Positions 10,600-19,763 of a DNA stretch of 64,000 bases are shown here, in pieces. A model generated the notes under the pieces. It was not told the DNA's origin, ran no database searches, and saw nothing but the letters and a program-made list of their open reading frames with translations. The position numbers were made by a program, and so were the translations under genes. Where the stretch lies: contig NZ_CP082833.1 of NCBI RefSeq assembly GCF_021278985.1, forward strand, positions 186,001-250,000, in the 5' to 3' direction. Within the stretch, counting starts at the first letter, position 1, and each line of letters opens with the position of its first letter. The stretch is from Citrobacter rodentium NBRC 105723 = DSM 16636. GTDB taxonomy: Bacteria; Pseudomonadota; Gammaproteobacteria; Enterobacterales; Enterobacteriaceae.

Positions 10600-11882
10600 A
10601 ATACGCTCGCTCCTTTCAGGCCATCCCTGATCAGATTGATGAAACCCACCTGCTTCGCATGGCGCAGGATCTTCTTACGCATCGGCACCGGCGCGCTACC
10701 GTCGACGGAGAACAGATCGCGGGCAATGCCCACCGCCATCTCCGGATAGCGGGTAAACATTCGGGGATTATCAAGAAAGGCCGGCAGACGCTGATACATG
10801 CGCATATCCCGCAGCGGACCATCCTCAAGGCGCTGGCGATACTCCGCCAGCCCCTGGCGGCTGAAGTCGTTGCGTTGCATGGCCGACAGCACGGTTTTCG
10901 CCGCCGCCTCGCCCGCCGCAACGGCTAAATCCATCCCGCGAATGGTGAAGCCCAGGTTCATACACATCCCGGCGGCGTCACCGGCAATCAGTACCCCATC
11001 GCCCACCAGCTCAGGCTGCATAGCAAGCCCGGCTTCCGGCACAAGATGCGCGGCATACTCCACCAGCCTGCCGCCAGCAATCAGCGGCGCGACGGCCGGA
11101 TGGTGTTTAAAATCCTCCAGCATTTGTGGGACCGATTTTTTCGCCTCTTTTAGCTGGTGAAGGCCGCACACCAGCCCCAGAGACAGGGTATTTTCATTGG
11201 TATAGAGGAAGCCGCCGCCCATCAGACCATCCGTTGGTGAACCGGCGAACAGACAGGCAGCGCCTTCGTTGCCCTGCAACTGGAAACGATCCTCAATAAC
11301 CGATTTCGGCAGTTCGATCAGCTCTTTCACCCCTACCGCCACCTGTGCGGCTTCCACGCGTTTCGCCATTCCCAGCTTTTCTGCCAGCAGTGAATTGACT
11401 CCGTCGGCGAGGATCACCACTTTGCTCTCAATGATCTCCCCGTCAGCTTCAACGCCAACCACCCGGCCCTCGCGCTGCACCACGTTATCCACGCGGATCC
11501 CGGCGATCAGCTGCGCGCCAGCGGCCTCCGCCTGCTCCATTAGCCAGGCGTCAAACCGACTGCGCAGCACCGAATAAGACCCCCCGGCAGACGCGGCCTC
11601 TTCCGCATTGAGATAGTCCACCGTCATTGCGCCGCAATCGGTCATAAAGGCCAGTTTTTCGCGGACGATCCGCCGCTCAACGGGCGCCTGTTCAGCAAAG
11701 CCCGGAATGATACGCTCCAGACTGTGCGCATAAATGCGCCCGCCGGTGACGTTCTTCGCGCCCGGCGAATTTCCACGTTCGATCACCAGCACCTGCGCCC
11801 CTTCCCGGGCAAGCACCAGCGCCGCGACGGACCCGGCCAGTCCAGCCCCCACAACGATGGCATCAAAGATATCTTCCGACAT
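10596..11882 (-). CDS. fixC: FAD-dependent oxidoreductase FixC
   Basis: ETF-quinone-oxidoreductase-like flavoprotein of 428 residues. The N-terminus has the dinucleotide-binding fold (VVGAGLAGSVAALVLA, then VIERG), and a second FAD motif, GDAAGMCMNLGFTIRGMD, lies near residue 300. It is thought to take part in electron transfer to anaerobic carnitine metabolism with FixA, FixB and FixX. The gap to fixB is 21 bases. Confidence 0.95.
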   Translation of the reverse strand: MSEDIFDAIVVGAGLAGSVAALVLAREGAQVLVIERGNSPGAKNVTGGRIYAHSLERIIPGFAEQAPVERRIVREKLAFMTDCGAMTVDYLNAEEAASAGGSYSVLRSRFDAWLMEQAEAAGAQLIAGIRVDNVVQREGRVVGVEADGEIIESKVVILADGVNSLLAEKLGMAKRVEAAQVAVGVKELIELPKSVIEDRFQLQGNEGAACLFAGSPTDGLMGGGFLYTNENTLSLGLVCGLHQLKEAKKSVPQMLEDFKHHPAVAPLIAGGRLVEYAAHLVPEAGLAMQPELVGDGVLIAGDAAGMCMNLGFTIRGMDLAVAAGEAAAKTVLSAMQRNDFSRQGLAEYRQRLEDGPLRDMRMYQRLPAFLDNPRMFTRYPEMAVGIARDLFSVDGSAPVPMRKKILRHAKQVGFINLIRDGLKGASVL

Positions 11883-11903
11883 ACGACCTCCCTGCCTGAT
11901 GGG

Positions 11904-12845
11904 TTAGCGGCTTAACGCGGCGGTCAGCGCGGGAAGGATCTTCAGCGCATCGCCGACGATGCCATAGTCCGCGTACTGGAAGATCGGCGCATTTTTGTCT
12001 TTGTTGATGGCGCAAATCGTCTGCGCGCCGTTCGCTCCGACCATATGCTGGATCTGTCCGGAGATCCCCACCGCCAGATACAGCTCAGGTTTCAGCATCA
12101 GATTAGAGATCCCGACATAGCGCTCATGCGCCATCCATTTTTCGTTTTCCGCTACCGGCCGGGAGCAGGCCAGCTCTGCGCCAATGGCCTGACACAGCGC
12201 TTCGGCCAGCGCGATGTTCTCTTTGCTGCCAATTCCGCGCCCCACGCTGACCACCAGCCGCGCTTTGTCGAGATTGACGCTGCTACTCTGGCGCGGCTGC
12301 GTGGCGGTTCGCGTTACGGTAATGTCCGGCGCCTGCCATTCCACCACCTGCGTCTCGCCGCTGCGTGACGTATCCGGCTGCTGCGCTTCAAACGTACCGC
12401 TGTTAACGGTGATGACTGCGAAAGGCGACGCAATGACTTCTTCGCCTGTCGCCAGGCCGCCGTATACCATATGTCTGACCACCGCCTGACCGTCCTGTCC
12501 GCCGATCTCGCTGGCATCGTTAGAAACCGCCGCCGCGAGACGATATCCCAGCTTTGCCGCCAGCAGTTTGCCGCGACGGGTATTGGGCAGCAGCACCAGA
12601 CCTTCGCTGGCCTGCTGGCGGATAGTCCGCGCCATCACGTTGGCATAATCCTCCACCATGCGGTTCTCCGGCTTACCGCGCAACAGCCAGGCGCGGTCCG
12701 CCCCGGACTGTATCACCATTGTCTCTTCAGCGGCGTTCTCGACAAACGCGTTAACCTGTTCCCCTAAAGCCCGCGCGCCGCTCATCAGCTCCGGCAGGCG
12801 AGATGCGGTATCGCTAAATACCCAGACGCTGGAAAACTTGCTCAT
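11904..12845 (-). CDS. fixB: Electron transfer flavoprotein alpha subunit FixB
   Basis: A 313-residue ETF-alpha homologue and FixA partner. The C-terminal FAD-binding domain is visible: VVSVGRGIGSKENI, then ISGQIQHMVGANG and AICAINKDKNAPIF. The gene lies 11 bases after fixA, in the fix operon required for anaerobic crotonobetaine reduction in E. coli. Confidence 0.95.
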   Translation of the reverse strand: MSKFSSVWVFSDTASRLPELMSGARALGEQVNAFVENAAEETMVIQSGADRAWLLRGKPENRMVEDYANVMARTIRQQASEGLVLLPNTRRGKLLAAKLGYRLAAAVSNDASEIGGQDGQAVVRHMVYGGLATGEEVIASPFAVITVNSGTFEAQQPDTSRSGETQVVEWQAPDITVTRTATQPRQSSSVNLDKARLVVSVGRGIGSKENIALAEALCQAIGAELACSRPVAENEKWMAHERYVGISNLMLKPELYLAVGISGQIQHMVGANGAQTICAINKDKNAPIFQYADYGIVGDALKILPALTAALSR

Positions 12846-12856
12846 AACATCCCCTT

Positions 12857-13630
12857 TTAGTTAATGATTTTGCGCAGACTCTCGACAAAAGCGGCGATCT
12901 GTTCTTCGCCATCGCCCTCAATCACGTTGCGTTGCCGCGCGCGCTGCTCCGGCGCCGCCACCGTTTGCGCCGACCAGGCGTCCAGGGCGCTGAAGCCGAT
13001 ATCTGCAGCGGACCAGACCTGAACCGGCTTTTTCGCCGCGCCCAGAATGGCCTTCATGGAGGGGATTTGCGGTGAGTTAATGTCGGTGGAAACGGCCACG
13101 ACTGCCGGAAGCGGAATGTGGAGGGTCTCAGTTTCGTCCTCCAGCTCACGCTCTACGCTCAGCGTATTTTCCGTCAGCGAAAGGATCCGGCTTACGCCGT
13201 TGATGGCCGGAATATTCAGCGTCTCGCCCAGCAGCAGGCTGACCTGCTGCGCGTAAAGGTCGGCGGAACCATCGCCGCAAATCAGCAGGTCGAAGCCCAG
13301 CTTTTGCGCAGCGGCGGCCAGTGCGGCGGTGGTGTGCTGCGGCAGGGCCTGTTCAAACTGCTCGTCAATCACCACCACCAGTTCATCCGGACCGCGCGAG
13401 AGTACGTCTTTACGCCCTTTCACACTGGTCAGCGCCTTACCGCCGACGCTCAGGGCGATAATCTGCACGTCGTCAGACTGCTGTTTCAGCTGGCAGGCCG
13501 CTTCAATAGCATTCAGATCGTACTGGCTAATTTTGCCATCCGCCTTGCTGAAATCTAATGAACCGTCAGCGCGATTAATCGCAATATCCTGTTCATCAGG
13601 TACGCTTTTGTAGCAAGTAATTATCTTCAT
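12857..13630 (-). CDS. fixA: Electron transfer flavoprotein beta subunit FixA
   Basis: ETF-beta homologue, first gene of fixABCX. The ATG at 13630 (MKIITCYKSVPDEQDIAINR) is chosen because GGAG precedes it and it gives 257 residues, the family length. An in-frame upstream extension would cover the CaiF sites and is not coding. The gene is divergent from caiT, and the shared 456-base region carries two CaiF-type inverted repeats and a CRP-like site, so it should be induced anaerobically with carnitine. Confidence 0.95.
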   Translation of the reverse strand: MKIITCYKSVPDEQDIAINRADGSLDFSKADGKISQYDLNAIEAACQLKQQSDDVQIIALSVGGKALTSVKGRKDVLSRGPDELVVVIDEQFEQALPQHTTAALAAAAQKLGFDLLICGDGSADLYAQQVSLLLGETLNIPAINGVSRILSLTENTLSVERELEDETETLHIPLPAVVAVSTDINSPQIPSMKAILGAAKKPVQVWSAADIGFSALDAWSAQTVAAPEQRARQRNVIEGDGEEQIAAFVESLRKIIN

Positions 13631-13746
13631 TGCATCTCCAGAAAACTTGAATATCAGCGGAGTTAAATACCGATAGCACGCACTCCCGTTGCGAAATAAA
13701 ACCATAATCACCAATGGCGAAAATGTCACACCCTGATATGAGGAAC

Positions 13747-13781
13747 TTTCAATATTGTTATCCGCTTCACCAATACTGGAA
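13747..13781. promoter_or_regulatory. CaiF-type operator 1
   Basis: An inverted repeat of 11-bp half sites (TTTCAATATTG and CAATACTGGAA) separated by exactly 13 bases. This is the architecture described for CaiF binding in the E. coli cai/fix region. It lies on the fixA side of the divergent promoter. Confidence 0.75.
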
Positions 13782-13803
13782 ACAAGCACTACTCAAGACA
13801 TAT

Positions 13804-13838
13804 TTTCAATATTGTTTTACGGATCACCAATATTGAAC
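13804..13838. promoter_or_regulatory. CaiF-type operator 2
   Basis: A second copy of the same design: TTTCAATATTG, 13 bases, CAATATTGAAC. Its arms match better than those of operator 1, and it lies 22 bases from that site, two helical turns, which suits cooperative binding. Confidence 0.78.
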
Positions 13839-13933
13839 GTCAGATGCTGAAAAAGCCAGCAAATAAACCACAAAACAATTGATTTTAAAACAATAAAAGC
13901 CAAAATCCGCCTGTTCTTCCTGACGCATTAAAG

Positions 13934-13949
13934 TGTGATAAAGGTAACA
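13934..13949. promoter_or_regulatory. CRP-like site upstream of caiT
   Basis: TGTGA-N6-TAACA matches the CRP consensus at nine of ten core positions. The cai promoter of E. coli is CRP-dependent. The site lies about 140 bases before the caiT start codon. The remainder of the 456-base gap between fixA and caiT shows no gene. Confidence 0.65.
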
Positions 13950-14086
13950 GAATACCCGCAAGCGAATACCCATTATGAGTTACTCACCGACGCCATTTGA
14001 AGACGTAAAAAACATCAGATAATAGTGAACAGAAATAAAACAGCGGCAACGCCAAATACATTTTATTTTCAATCTGGAATTAACTC

Positions 14087-15604
14087 ATGAGCAATCAAAA
14101 GAAAAAGTCAGGAATAGAGCCGAAAGTTTTCTTCCCGCCTTTAATAATTGTTGGCATTCTTTGCTGGCTAACGGTTCGCGATCTTGATGCTGCTAACGTC
14201 GTTATTAATGCCGTATTCAGTTACGTGACGAATATCTGGGGATGGGCGTTCGAATGGTATATGGTGGTAATGCTCATTGGCTGGTTCTGGCTGGTATTTG
14301 GTCCTTACGCCAAAAAGAGACTCGGCGATGAGAAACCAGAGTTCAGCACCGCCAGCTGGATATTTATGATGTTCGCCTCCTGTACCTCCGCCGCCGTGCT
14401 GTTCTGGGGATCGATTGAGATTTACTACTACATCTCAACGCCGCCGTTTGCCCTTCAGGCGAACTCAACCAGCGCGAAAGAGCTGGGTCTGGCCTACAGC
14501 CTGTTCCACTGGGGACCGTTGCCGTGGGCGACCTATAGCTTCCTGTCAGTGGCCTTCGCCTACTTCTTTTTTGTGCGCAAGATGGACGTCATTCGCCCCA
14601 GCTCCACCCTGGCGCCGTTGATCGGCGAAAAACACGCTAAAGGGCTGCCCGGCACCATTATTGATAACTTCTATCTGGTTGCGCTGATTTTCGCTATGGG
14701 CACCAGCCTCGGACTGGCGACGCCGCTGGTAACCGAATGTATGCAGTATCTGTTTGGTATCCCGCACACCCTGCAACTGGACGCCATCATCATTACCTGC
14801 TGGATCGTTCTCAACGCCATCTGCGTGGCCTGCGGCCTGCAAAAAGGGGTGCGCATCGCCAGCGATGTGCGCAGCTATCTGAGCTTCCTGATGCTCGGCT
14901 GGGTGTTTATCGTCAGCGGCGCCAGCTTCATTATGAACTACTTCACCGACTCCGTGGGGATGCTGCTGATGTACCTGCCGCGGATGCTGTTTTATACCGA
15001 TCCTATCGCTAAAGGCGGTTTCCCGCAGGGCTGGACCGTTTTCTACTGGGCGTGGTGGGTGATTTACGCCATCCAGATGAGCATCTTCCTGGCGCGCATT
15101 TCCCGTGGCCGCACCGTGCGTGAACTGTGTTTTGGCATGGTGCTGGGCCTGACCGCCTCCACCTGGATCCTGTGGACCGTGCTTGGCAGCAATACCCTGC
15201 TGTTGATGGATAAAAACATCATCAACATCCCGCAGCTGATAGAGCAGCACGGCGTGGCGCGCGCGATTATCGAAACCTGGGCCGCGCTGCCGCTCAGCAC
15301 CGCCACCATGTGGGGATTCTTCATCCTCTGTTTTATCGCCACCGTCACGCTGATTAACGCCTGCTCGTATACCCTGGCGATGTCGACCTGCCGGGAAGTG
15401 CGCGAGGGCGACGAACCGCCGCTGCTGGTGCGGATCGGCTGGTCGGTGCTGGTCGGGGTAATCGGCATTGTGCTGCTGGCCCTTGGCGGGCTGAAGCCGA
15501 TTCAGACCGCGATCATCGCCGGCGGCTGCCCGCTGTTTTTCGTCAACATCATGGTGACGCTCTCCTTTATCAAAGACGCCAGAGTGCACTGGAAAGACCA
15601 ATAA
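14087..15604 (+). CDS. caiT: L-carnitine/gamma-butyrobetaine antiporter CaiT
   Basis: Inner-membrane antiporter of the BCCT family: brings in carnitine or crotonobetaine in exchange for gamma-butyrobetaine, with no ion gradient needed. It has 505 residues and about 12 hydrophobic segments. The BCCT signature region is visible, with a Trp-rich segment VFYWAWWVIYAIQMSIFLAR near residue 320 that forms the substrate site in the family. TGGA precedes the ATG. It is the first gene of the caiTABCD operon. Confidence 0.97.
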   Translation: MSNQKKKSGIEPKVFFPPLIIVGILCWLTVRDLDAANVVINAVFSYVTNIWGWAFEWYMVVMLIGWFWLVFGPYAKKRLGDEKPEFSTASWIFMMFASCTSAAVLFWGSIEIYYYISTPPFALQANSTSAKELGLAYSLFHWGPLPWATYSFLSVAFAYFFFVRKMDVIRPSSTLAPLIGEKHAKGLPGTIIDNFYLVALIFAMGTSLGLATPLVTECMQYLFGIPHTLQLDAIIITCWIVLNAICVACGLQKGVRIASDVRSYLSFLMLGWVFIVSGASFIMNYFTDSVGMLLMYLPRMLFYTDPIAKGGFPQGWTVFYWAWWVIYAIQMSIFLARISRGRTVRELCFGMVLGLTASTWILWTVLGSNTLLLMDKNIINIPQLIEQHGVARAIIETWAALPLSTATMWGFFILCFIATVTLINACSYTLAMSTCREVREGDEPPLLVRIGWSVLVGVIGIVLLALGGLKPIQTAIIAGGCPLFFVNIMVTLSFIKDARVHWKDQ

Positions 15605-15637
15605 CCTGAATTAACCCCTGACAAAAGAGGCTGGAAG

Positions 15638-16780
15638 ATGGATTTTAATTTTAATGACGAGCAGGAGCTGTTTGTCGCCGGTATTCGCGAACTGATGGCC
15701 AGTGAGAACTGGGAAGCCTATTTTGCCGAATGCGATCGCGACAGCGTCTACCCGGAGCGTTTCGTAAAAGCGCTGGCGGAGATGGGTATCGATAGCCTGC
15801 TGATCCCGGAAGAGCATGGCGGGCTGGACGCCGGATTCGTCACCGTTGCCGCCGTCTGGATGGAGCTGGGCCGCCTGGGCGCGCCGACCTACGTGCTGTA
15901 TCAACTGCCGGGGGGCTTTAACACCTTCCTGCGCGAAGGCACACCGGAGCAGATTGATAAAATCATGGCCTTCCGGGGAACGGGTAAGCAGATGTGGAAC
16001 TCCGCCATCACCGAACCGGGAGCGGGATCGGACGTCGGCAGCCTGAAAACCACCTATACGCGCAAAAATGGTAAGGTTTATCTTAACGGCAGCAAGTGCT
16101 TTATCACCAGCAGCGCTTACACCCCCTATATCGTGGTAATGGCCAGAGACGGCGCTTCTCCGGACAAGCCTGTCTATACCGAATGGTTTGTCGATATGAG
16201 CAAACCCGGCATTAAGGTTAACAAGCTGGAGAAACTTGGCCTGCGCATGGACAGCTGCTGCGAAATTAATTTCGACGACGTCGAACTGGACGAAAAGGAC
16301 ATGTTCGGTCGCGAAGGTAATGGCTTTAACCGGGTAAAAGAAGAGTTCGATCATGAACGTTTCCTGGTGGCGCTCACCAACTATGGCACCGCGATGTGCG
16401 CCTTCGAAGATGCGGCGCGCTACGCCAACCAGCGCGTGCAGTTTGGCGAGACCATTGGCCGCTTCCAGCTTATCCAAGAAAAATTTGCCCATATGGCGAT
16501 CAAACTCAACTCCATGAAAAACATGCTGCTGGAAGCCGCATGGAAAGCGGATAACGGCACGATCACCTCCGGCGATGCGGCAATGTGTAAATACTTCTGC
16601 GCCAACGCGGCCTTTGAGGTGGTCGACACTGCAATGCAGGTGCTCGGCGGCGTGGGGATTGCCGGTAACCACCGCATCACCCGCTTCTGGCGCGATCTGC
16701 GCGTGGACCGCGTATCCGGCGGCTCTGACGAAATGCAGATCCTGACCCTCGGCCGCGCTGTGCTCAAGCAGTACCGTTAA
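15638..16780 (+). CDS. caiA: Crotonobetainyl-CoA reductase CaiA
   Basis: Acyl-CoA-dehydrogenase-type flavoprotein that reduces crotonobetainyl-CoA to gamma-butyrobetainyl-CoA with electrons probably from FixAB. The 380 residues equal the E. coli length. TEPGAGSDVGSLKT is the FAD/substrate loop, and the C-terminal VLGGVGIAGNHRITRFWRD is the usual acyl-CoA dehydrogenase end. It follows caiT by 33 bases with AGAGG before the ATG. Confidence 0.96.
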   Translation: MDFNFNDEQELFVAGIRELMASENWEAYFAECDRDSVYPERFVKALAEMGIDSLLIPEEHGGLDAGFVTVAAVWMELGRLGAPTYVLYQLPGGFNTFLREGTPEQIDKIMAFRGTGKQMWNSAITEPGAGSDVGSLKTTYTRKNGKVYLNGSKCFITSSAYTPYIVVMARDGASPDKPVYTEWFVDMSKPGIKVNKLEKLGLRMDSCCEINFDDVELDEKDMFGREGNGFNRVKEEFDHERFLVALTNYGTAMCAFEDAARYANQRVQFGETIGRFQLIQEKFAHMAIKLNSMKNMLLEAAWKADNGTITSGDAAMCKYFCANAAFEVVDTAMQVLGGVGIAGNHRITRFWRDLRVDRVSGGSDEMQILTLGRAVLKQYR

Positions 16781-16796
16781 TCAGGGCAGCTTCCAG

Positions 16797-16860
16797 ACCG
16801 GATAAGGCGCTCGCGCCGCCATCCGGCAACATGCCCGGTGGCGCTGCGCTTACCGGGCGT
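16797..16860. repeat. REP pair inside the cai operon, caiA-caiB gap
   Basis: Two REP-type hairpins (CCGGATAAGGCGC / GCGCCGCCATCCGG, then GCCCGGTGGCGC / GCGCTTACCGGGC) fill most of the 103-base gap. They may set different stabilities for the caiTA and caiBCD parts of the mRNA. Confidence 0.8.
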
Positions 16861-16883
16861 AAAAAAACGCCAGGAGCTTATTT

Positions 16884-18101
16884 ATGAATCGTCTGTCTAT
16901 GCCCACCTTTGGCCCCCTTGCCGGCGTGCGGGTGGTCTTTTCCGGCATCGAAATCGCCGGACCGTTTGCCGGACAAATGTTTGCAGAATGGGGCGCGGAG
17001 GTTATCTGGATCGAAAACGTCGCCTGGGCCGATACCATCCGCGTTCAGCCCAACTACCCGCAGCTTTCGCGTCGCAATCTTCACGCGCTGTCGCTGAATA
17101 TTTTCAAAGATGAGGGCCGGGAAGCGTTTCTCAAATTAATGGAAACCACCGATATCTTTATTGAGGCCAGCAAAGGCCCGGCGTTCGCCCGCCGCGGCAT
17201 TAGCGATGAGGTACTGTGGCAACATAACCCGAAGCTGGTTATTGCCCATCTGTCCGGCTTTGGTCAGTACGGCAGCGAGGAGTACACCCACCTTCCGGCT
17301 TACAACACCATTGCCCAGGCCTTCAGCGGCTATTTAATCCAGAACGGCGATATTGACCAGCCGATGCCAGCCTTCCCGTATACCGCCGACTACTTCTCAG
17401 GAATGACCGCCACCACCGCGGCGCTGGCGGCGCTGCATAAAGCGCGTGAAACCGGCAAAGGCGAAAGCATTGACGTTGCCATGTACGAAGTGATGCTGCG
17501 CATGGGCCAGTACTTCATGATGGACTATTTCAACGGCGGCGAGATCTGCCCGCGCATGAGCAAAGGCAAAGACCCCTACTACGCCGGTTGCGGGCTGTAT
17601 AAATGCGCCGACGGCTACATCGTGATGGAATTGGTGGGCATTACGCAAATCAGCGAATGCTTTAAGGATATTGGTCTGGAGCACCTGCTGGGCACGCCGG
17701 AAGTTCCGCAGGGCACTCAGTTGATTCACCGTATTGAATGCCCTTACGGGCCGCTGGTGGAAGAAAAACTGGATGCGTGGCTGGCCTCACGCACCATTGC
17801 CGGGGTTCAGGCGCGCTTCGCCGAGCTGAATATCGCCTGCGCCAAAGTGCTGACCATACCGGAACTGGAAGACAACCCGCAGTATGTCGCCCGTGAATCT
17901 ATTACGCAGTGGCAAACGCTGGATGGCCGCACCTGCAAAGGGCCAAACATCATGCCGAAATTCAAAAATAACCCGGGGAAAATCTGGCGCGGTATGCCAT
18001 CGCACGGTATGGATACCGCTGCCATTCTGCAAAATATCGGTTACAGCGAAGCAGACATTAAGAAACTGGTCAGTAAAGGCCTGGCCAAGGTTGAAGACTA
18101 A
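16884..18101 (+). CDS. caiB: L-carnitine CoA-transferase CaiB
   Basis: Class III CoA-transferase that moves CoA from gamma-butyrobetainyl-CoA to carnitine or crotonobetaine, so the pathway recycles CoA. The 405 residues equal E. coli CaiB. LAGVRVVFSGIEIAGPFAGQ is the family N-terminus, and the catalytic Asp lies in the NGDIDQPMPAFPYTADYFSG region. AGGAG stands before the ATG. REP hairpins precede it. Confidence 0.96.
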   Translation: MNRLSMPTFGPLAGVRVVFSGIEIAGPFAGQMFAEWGAEVIWIENVAWADTIRVQPNYPQLSRRNLHALSLNIFKDEGREAFLKLMETTDIFIEASKGPAFARRGISDEVLWQHNPKLVIAHLSGFGQYGSEEYTHLPAYNTIAQAFSGYLIQNGDIDQPMPAFPYTADYFSGMTATTAALAALHKARETGKGESIDVAMYEVMLRMGQYFMMDYFNGGEICPRMSKGKDPYYAGCGLYKCADGYIVMELVGITQISECFKDIGLEHLLGTPEVPQGTQLIHRIECPYGPLVEEKLDAWLASRTIAGVQARFAELNIACAKVLTIPELEDNPQYVARESITQWQTLDGRTCKGPNIMPKFKNNPGKIWRGMPSHGMDTAAILQNIGYSEADIKKLVSKGLAKVED

Positions 18102-18157
18102 CCCGCACGCGCTAACCGTCATCTGCGGTTAGCGTCAGAGAAAGGGAAAGAGATGCA

Positions 18158-19711
18158 ATGGATATCGTTGGCGGACAACATTTACGTCAGATGTGGGACG
18201 ATCTGGCGGAAAAATATGGCGGTAAAACGGCGCTGATTTACGAATCCTGCGCAGGGAAGGCGCAGCAGTTCAGCTACGCCTCGCTTAATCAGGAGATCAA
18301 TCGCACGGCGAATCTGTTTTACGCATCGGGTATTCGCAAAGGCGATAAGGTCGCGCTGCATCTGGATAATTGCCCGGCGTTTTTCTTCTGCTGGTTTGGG
18401 CTGGCAAAGATTGGCGCCATTATGGTGCCAGTCAACGCCCGGCTGCTGCGTGATGAAAGCGAGTGGATCCTGCAAAGCAGTCAGGCCAGGCTGTTAGTCA
18501 CCAGCGCCGCGTTCCTGCCAATGTATCGCCAGATCCTGCGTCAGAGCGACACCATGCTGACCGACATCTGGATAACTGACGCGGATGCCGGGGAAGAAAC
18601 CAACGTGATGAACTTTACGCAGCGAAAAGACCGGCAACCGGCCACGCTGCGCGATGTCCCGCCGCTCTCTGTTGACGACACCGCAGAGATCTTATTTACC
18701 TCCGGCACCACCTCTCGGCCCAAAGGAGTCGTGATCACCCACTATAACCTGCGCTTTGCCGGCTACTACTCGGCATGGCAGTGCGCCCTGCGCGAGGATG
18801 ACGTCTATCTGACGGTAATGCCCGCGTTTCACATCGACTGTCAGTGTACCGCCGCTATGGCGGCATTCTCGGCAGGCGCGACCTTTGTGCTGATTGAAAA
18901 ATACAGCGCCCGCGCCTTCTGGCAGCAGGTGCGCAAATACCGCGCCACCGTTACCGAATGCATTCCGATGATGATCAGAACGCTGATGGCCCAGCCCGCC
19001 ACGCCGCAGGATCGGCAGCACGCCCTGCGGGAAGTGATGTTCTACCTGAATCTGTCTGAACAGGAAAAAGACGCCTTTATCGCGCGCTTCGGCGTCCGTC
19101 TGCTGACCTCTTATGGCATGACCGAAACCATCGTCGGCATTATTGGCGACCGTCCGGGCGATAAGCGCCGCTGGCCCTCAATTGGGCGGCCGGGCTTCTG
19201 CTACGAAGCGGAGATCCGCGACGAGCATAACCGCGTGCTGCCCGCCGGGGAAATTGGCGAAATCTGCATTAAAGGCGTGCCGGGTAAAACGATCTTCAAA
19301 GAGTATTACGCCAGGCCCGACGCGACCGCGAAAGCGCTCGAACCCACCGGCTGGCTGCATACCGGCGATTCCGGCTATCGCGACGAAGAAGGTTTTTTCT
19401 ATTTTGTCGACCGCCGCTGCAACATGATTAAGCGCGGCGGAGAAAACGTCTCCTGCGTTGAGCTGGAAAATATTATTTCTGCGCATCCGAAAATTCAGGA
19501 CATCGTGGTGATCGGCATTAAGGATTCGATACGCGATGAAGCGATCAAAGCATTTGTGGTGCTCAATGAAGGCGAAACGCTCACGCAAGAAGAGTTTTTC
19601 AGCTTCTGTGAACAAAATATGGCGAAATTTAAAGTCCCCTCTTTTATGGAAATAAGAAGCGACCTGCCCCGTAACTGTTCCGGGAAAATAATCAAAAAGA
19701 ACCTGAAATAA
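18158..19711 (+). CDS. caiC: Crotonobetaine/carnitine-CoA ligase CaiC
   Basis: Adenylate-forming enzyme that makes the first betainyl-CoA with ATP to start the cycle. The 517 residues equal E. coli CaiC. The AMP-binding signature ILFTSGTTSRPKGVVITH, the LLTSYGMTET motif, the GWLHTGDSGYRDEEG hinge region and the C-terminal lysine of RNCSGKIIKK are all present. It lies 56 bases after caiB and 52 before caiD in one operon. Confidence 0.96.
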   Translation: MDIVGGQHLRQMWDDLAEKYGGKTALIYESCAGKAQQFSYASLNQEINRTANLFYASGIRKGDKVALHLDNCPAFFFCWFGLAKIGAIMVPVNARLLRDESEWILQSSQARLLVTSAAFLPMYRQILRQSDTMLTDIWITDADAGEETNVMNFTQRKDRQPATLRDVPPLSVDDTAEILFTSGTTSRPKGVVITHYNLRFAGYYSAWQCALREDDVYLTVMPAFHIDCQCTAAMAAFSAGATFVLIEKYSARAFWQQVRKYRATVTECIPMMIRTLMAQPATPQDRQHALREVMFYLNLSEQEKDAFIARFGVRLLTSYGMTETIVGIIGDRPGDKRRWPSIGRPGFCYEAEIRDEHNRVLPAGEIGEICIKGVPGKTIFKEYYARPDATAKALEPTGWLHTGDSGYRDEEGFFYFVDRRCNMIKRGGENVSCVELENIISAHPKIQDIVVIGIKDSIRDEAIKAFVVLNEGETLTQEEFFSFCEQNMAKFKVPSFMEIRSDLPRNCSGKIIKKNLK

Positions 19712-19763
19712 CCCAACCGGCGGGCATAGCGCCTGCCGGCCCCTCTTTTTCTGGAGATGAACC

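Noticed and set aside
14546..16672. Two minus-strand open frames of about 350 codons opposite caiT and caiA.
   Set aside because: They mirror well-supported sense genes, are rich in His, Gln and Arg, and show no domain.
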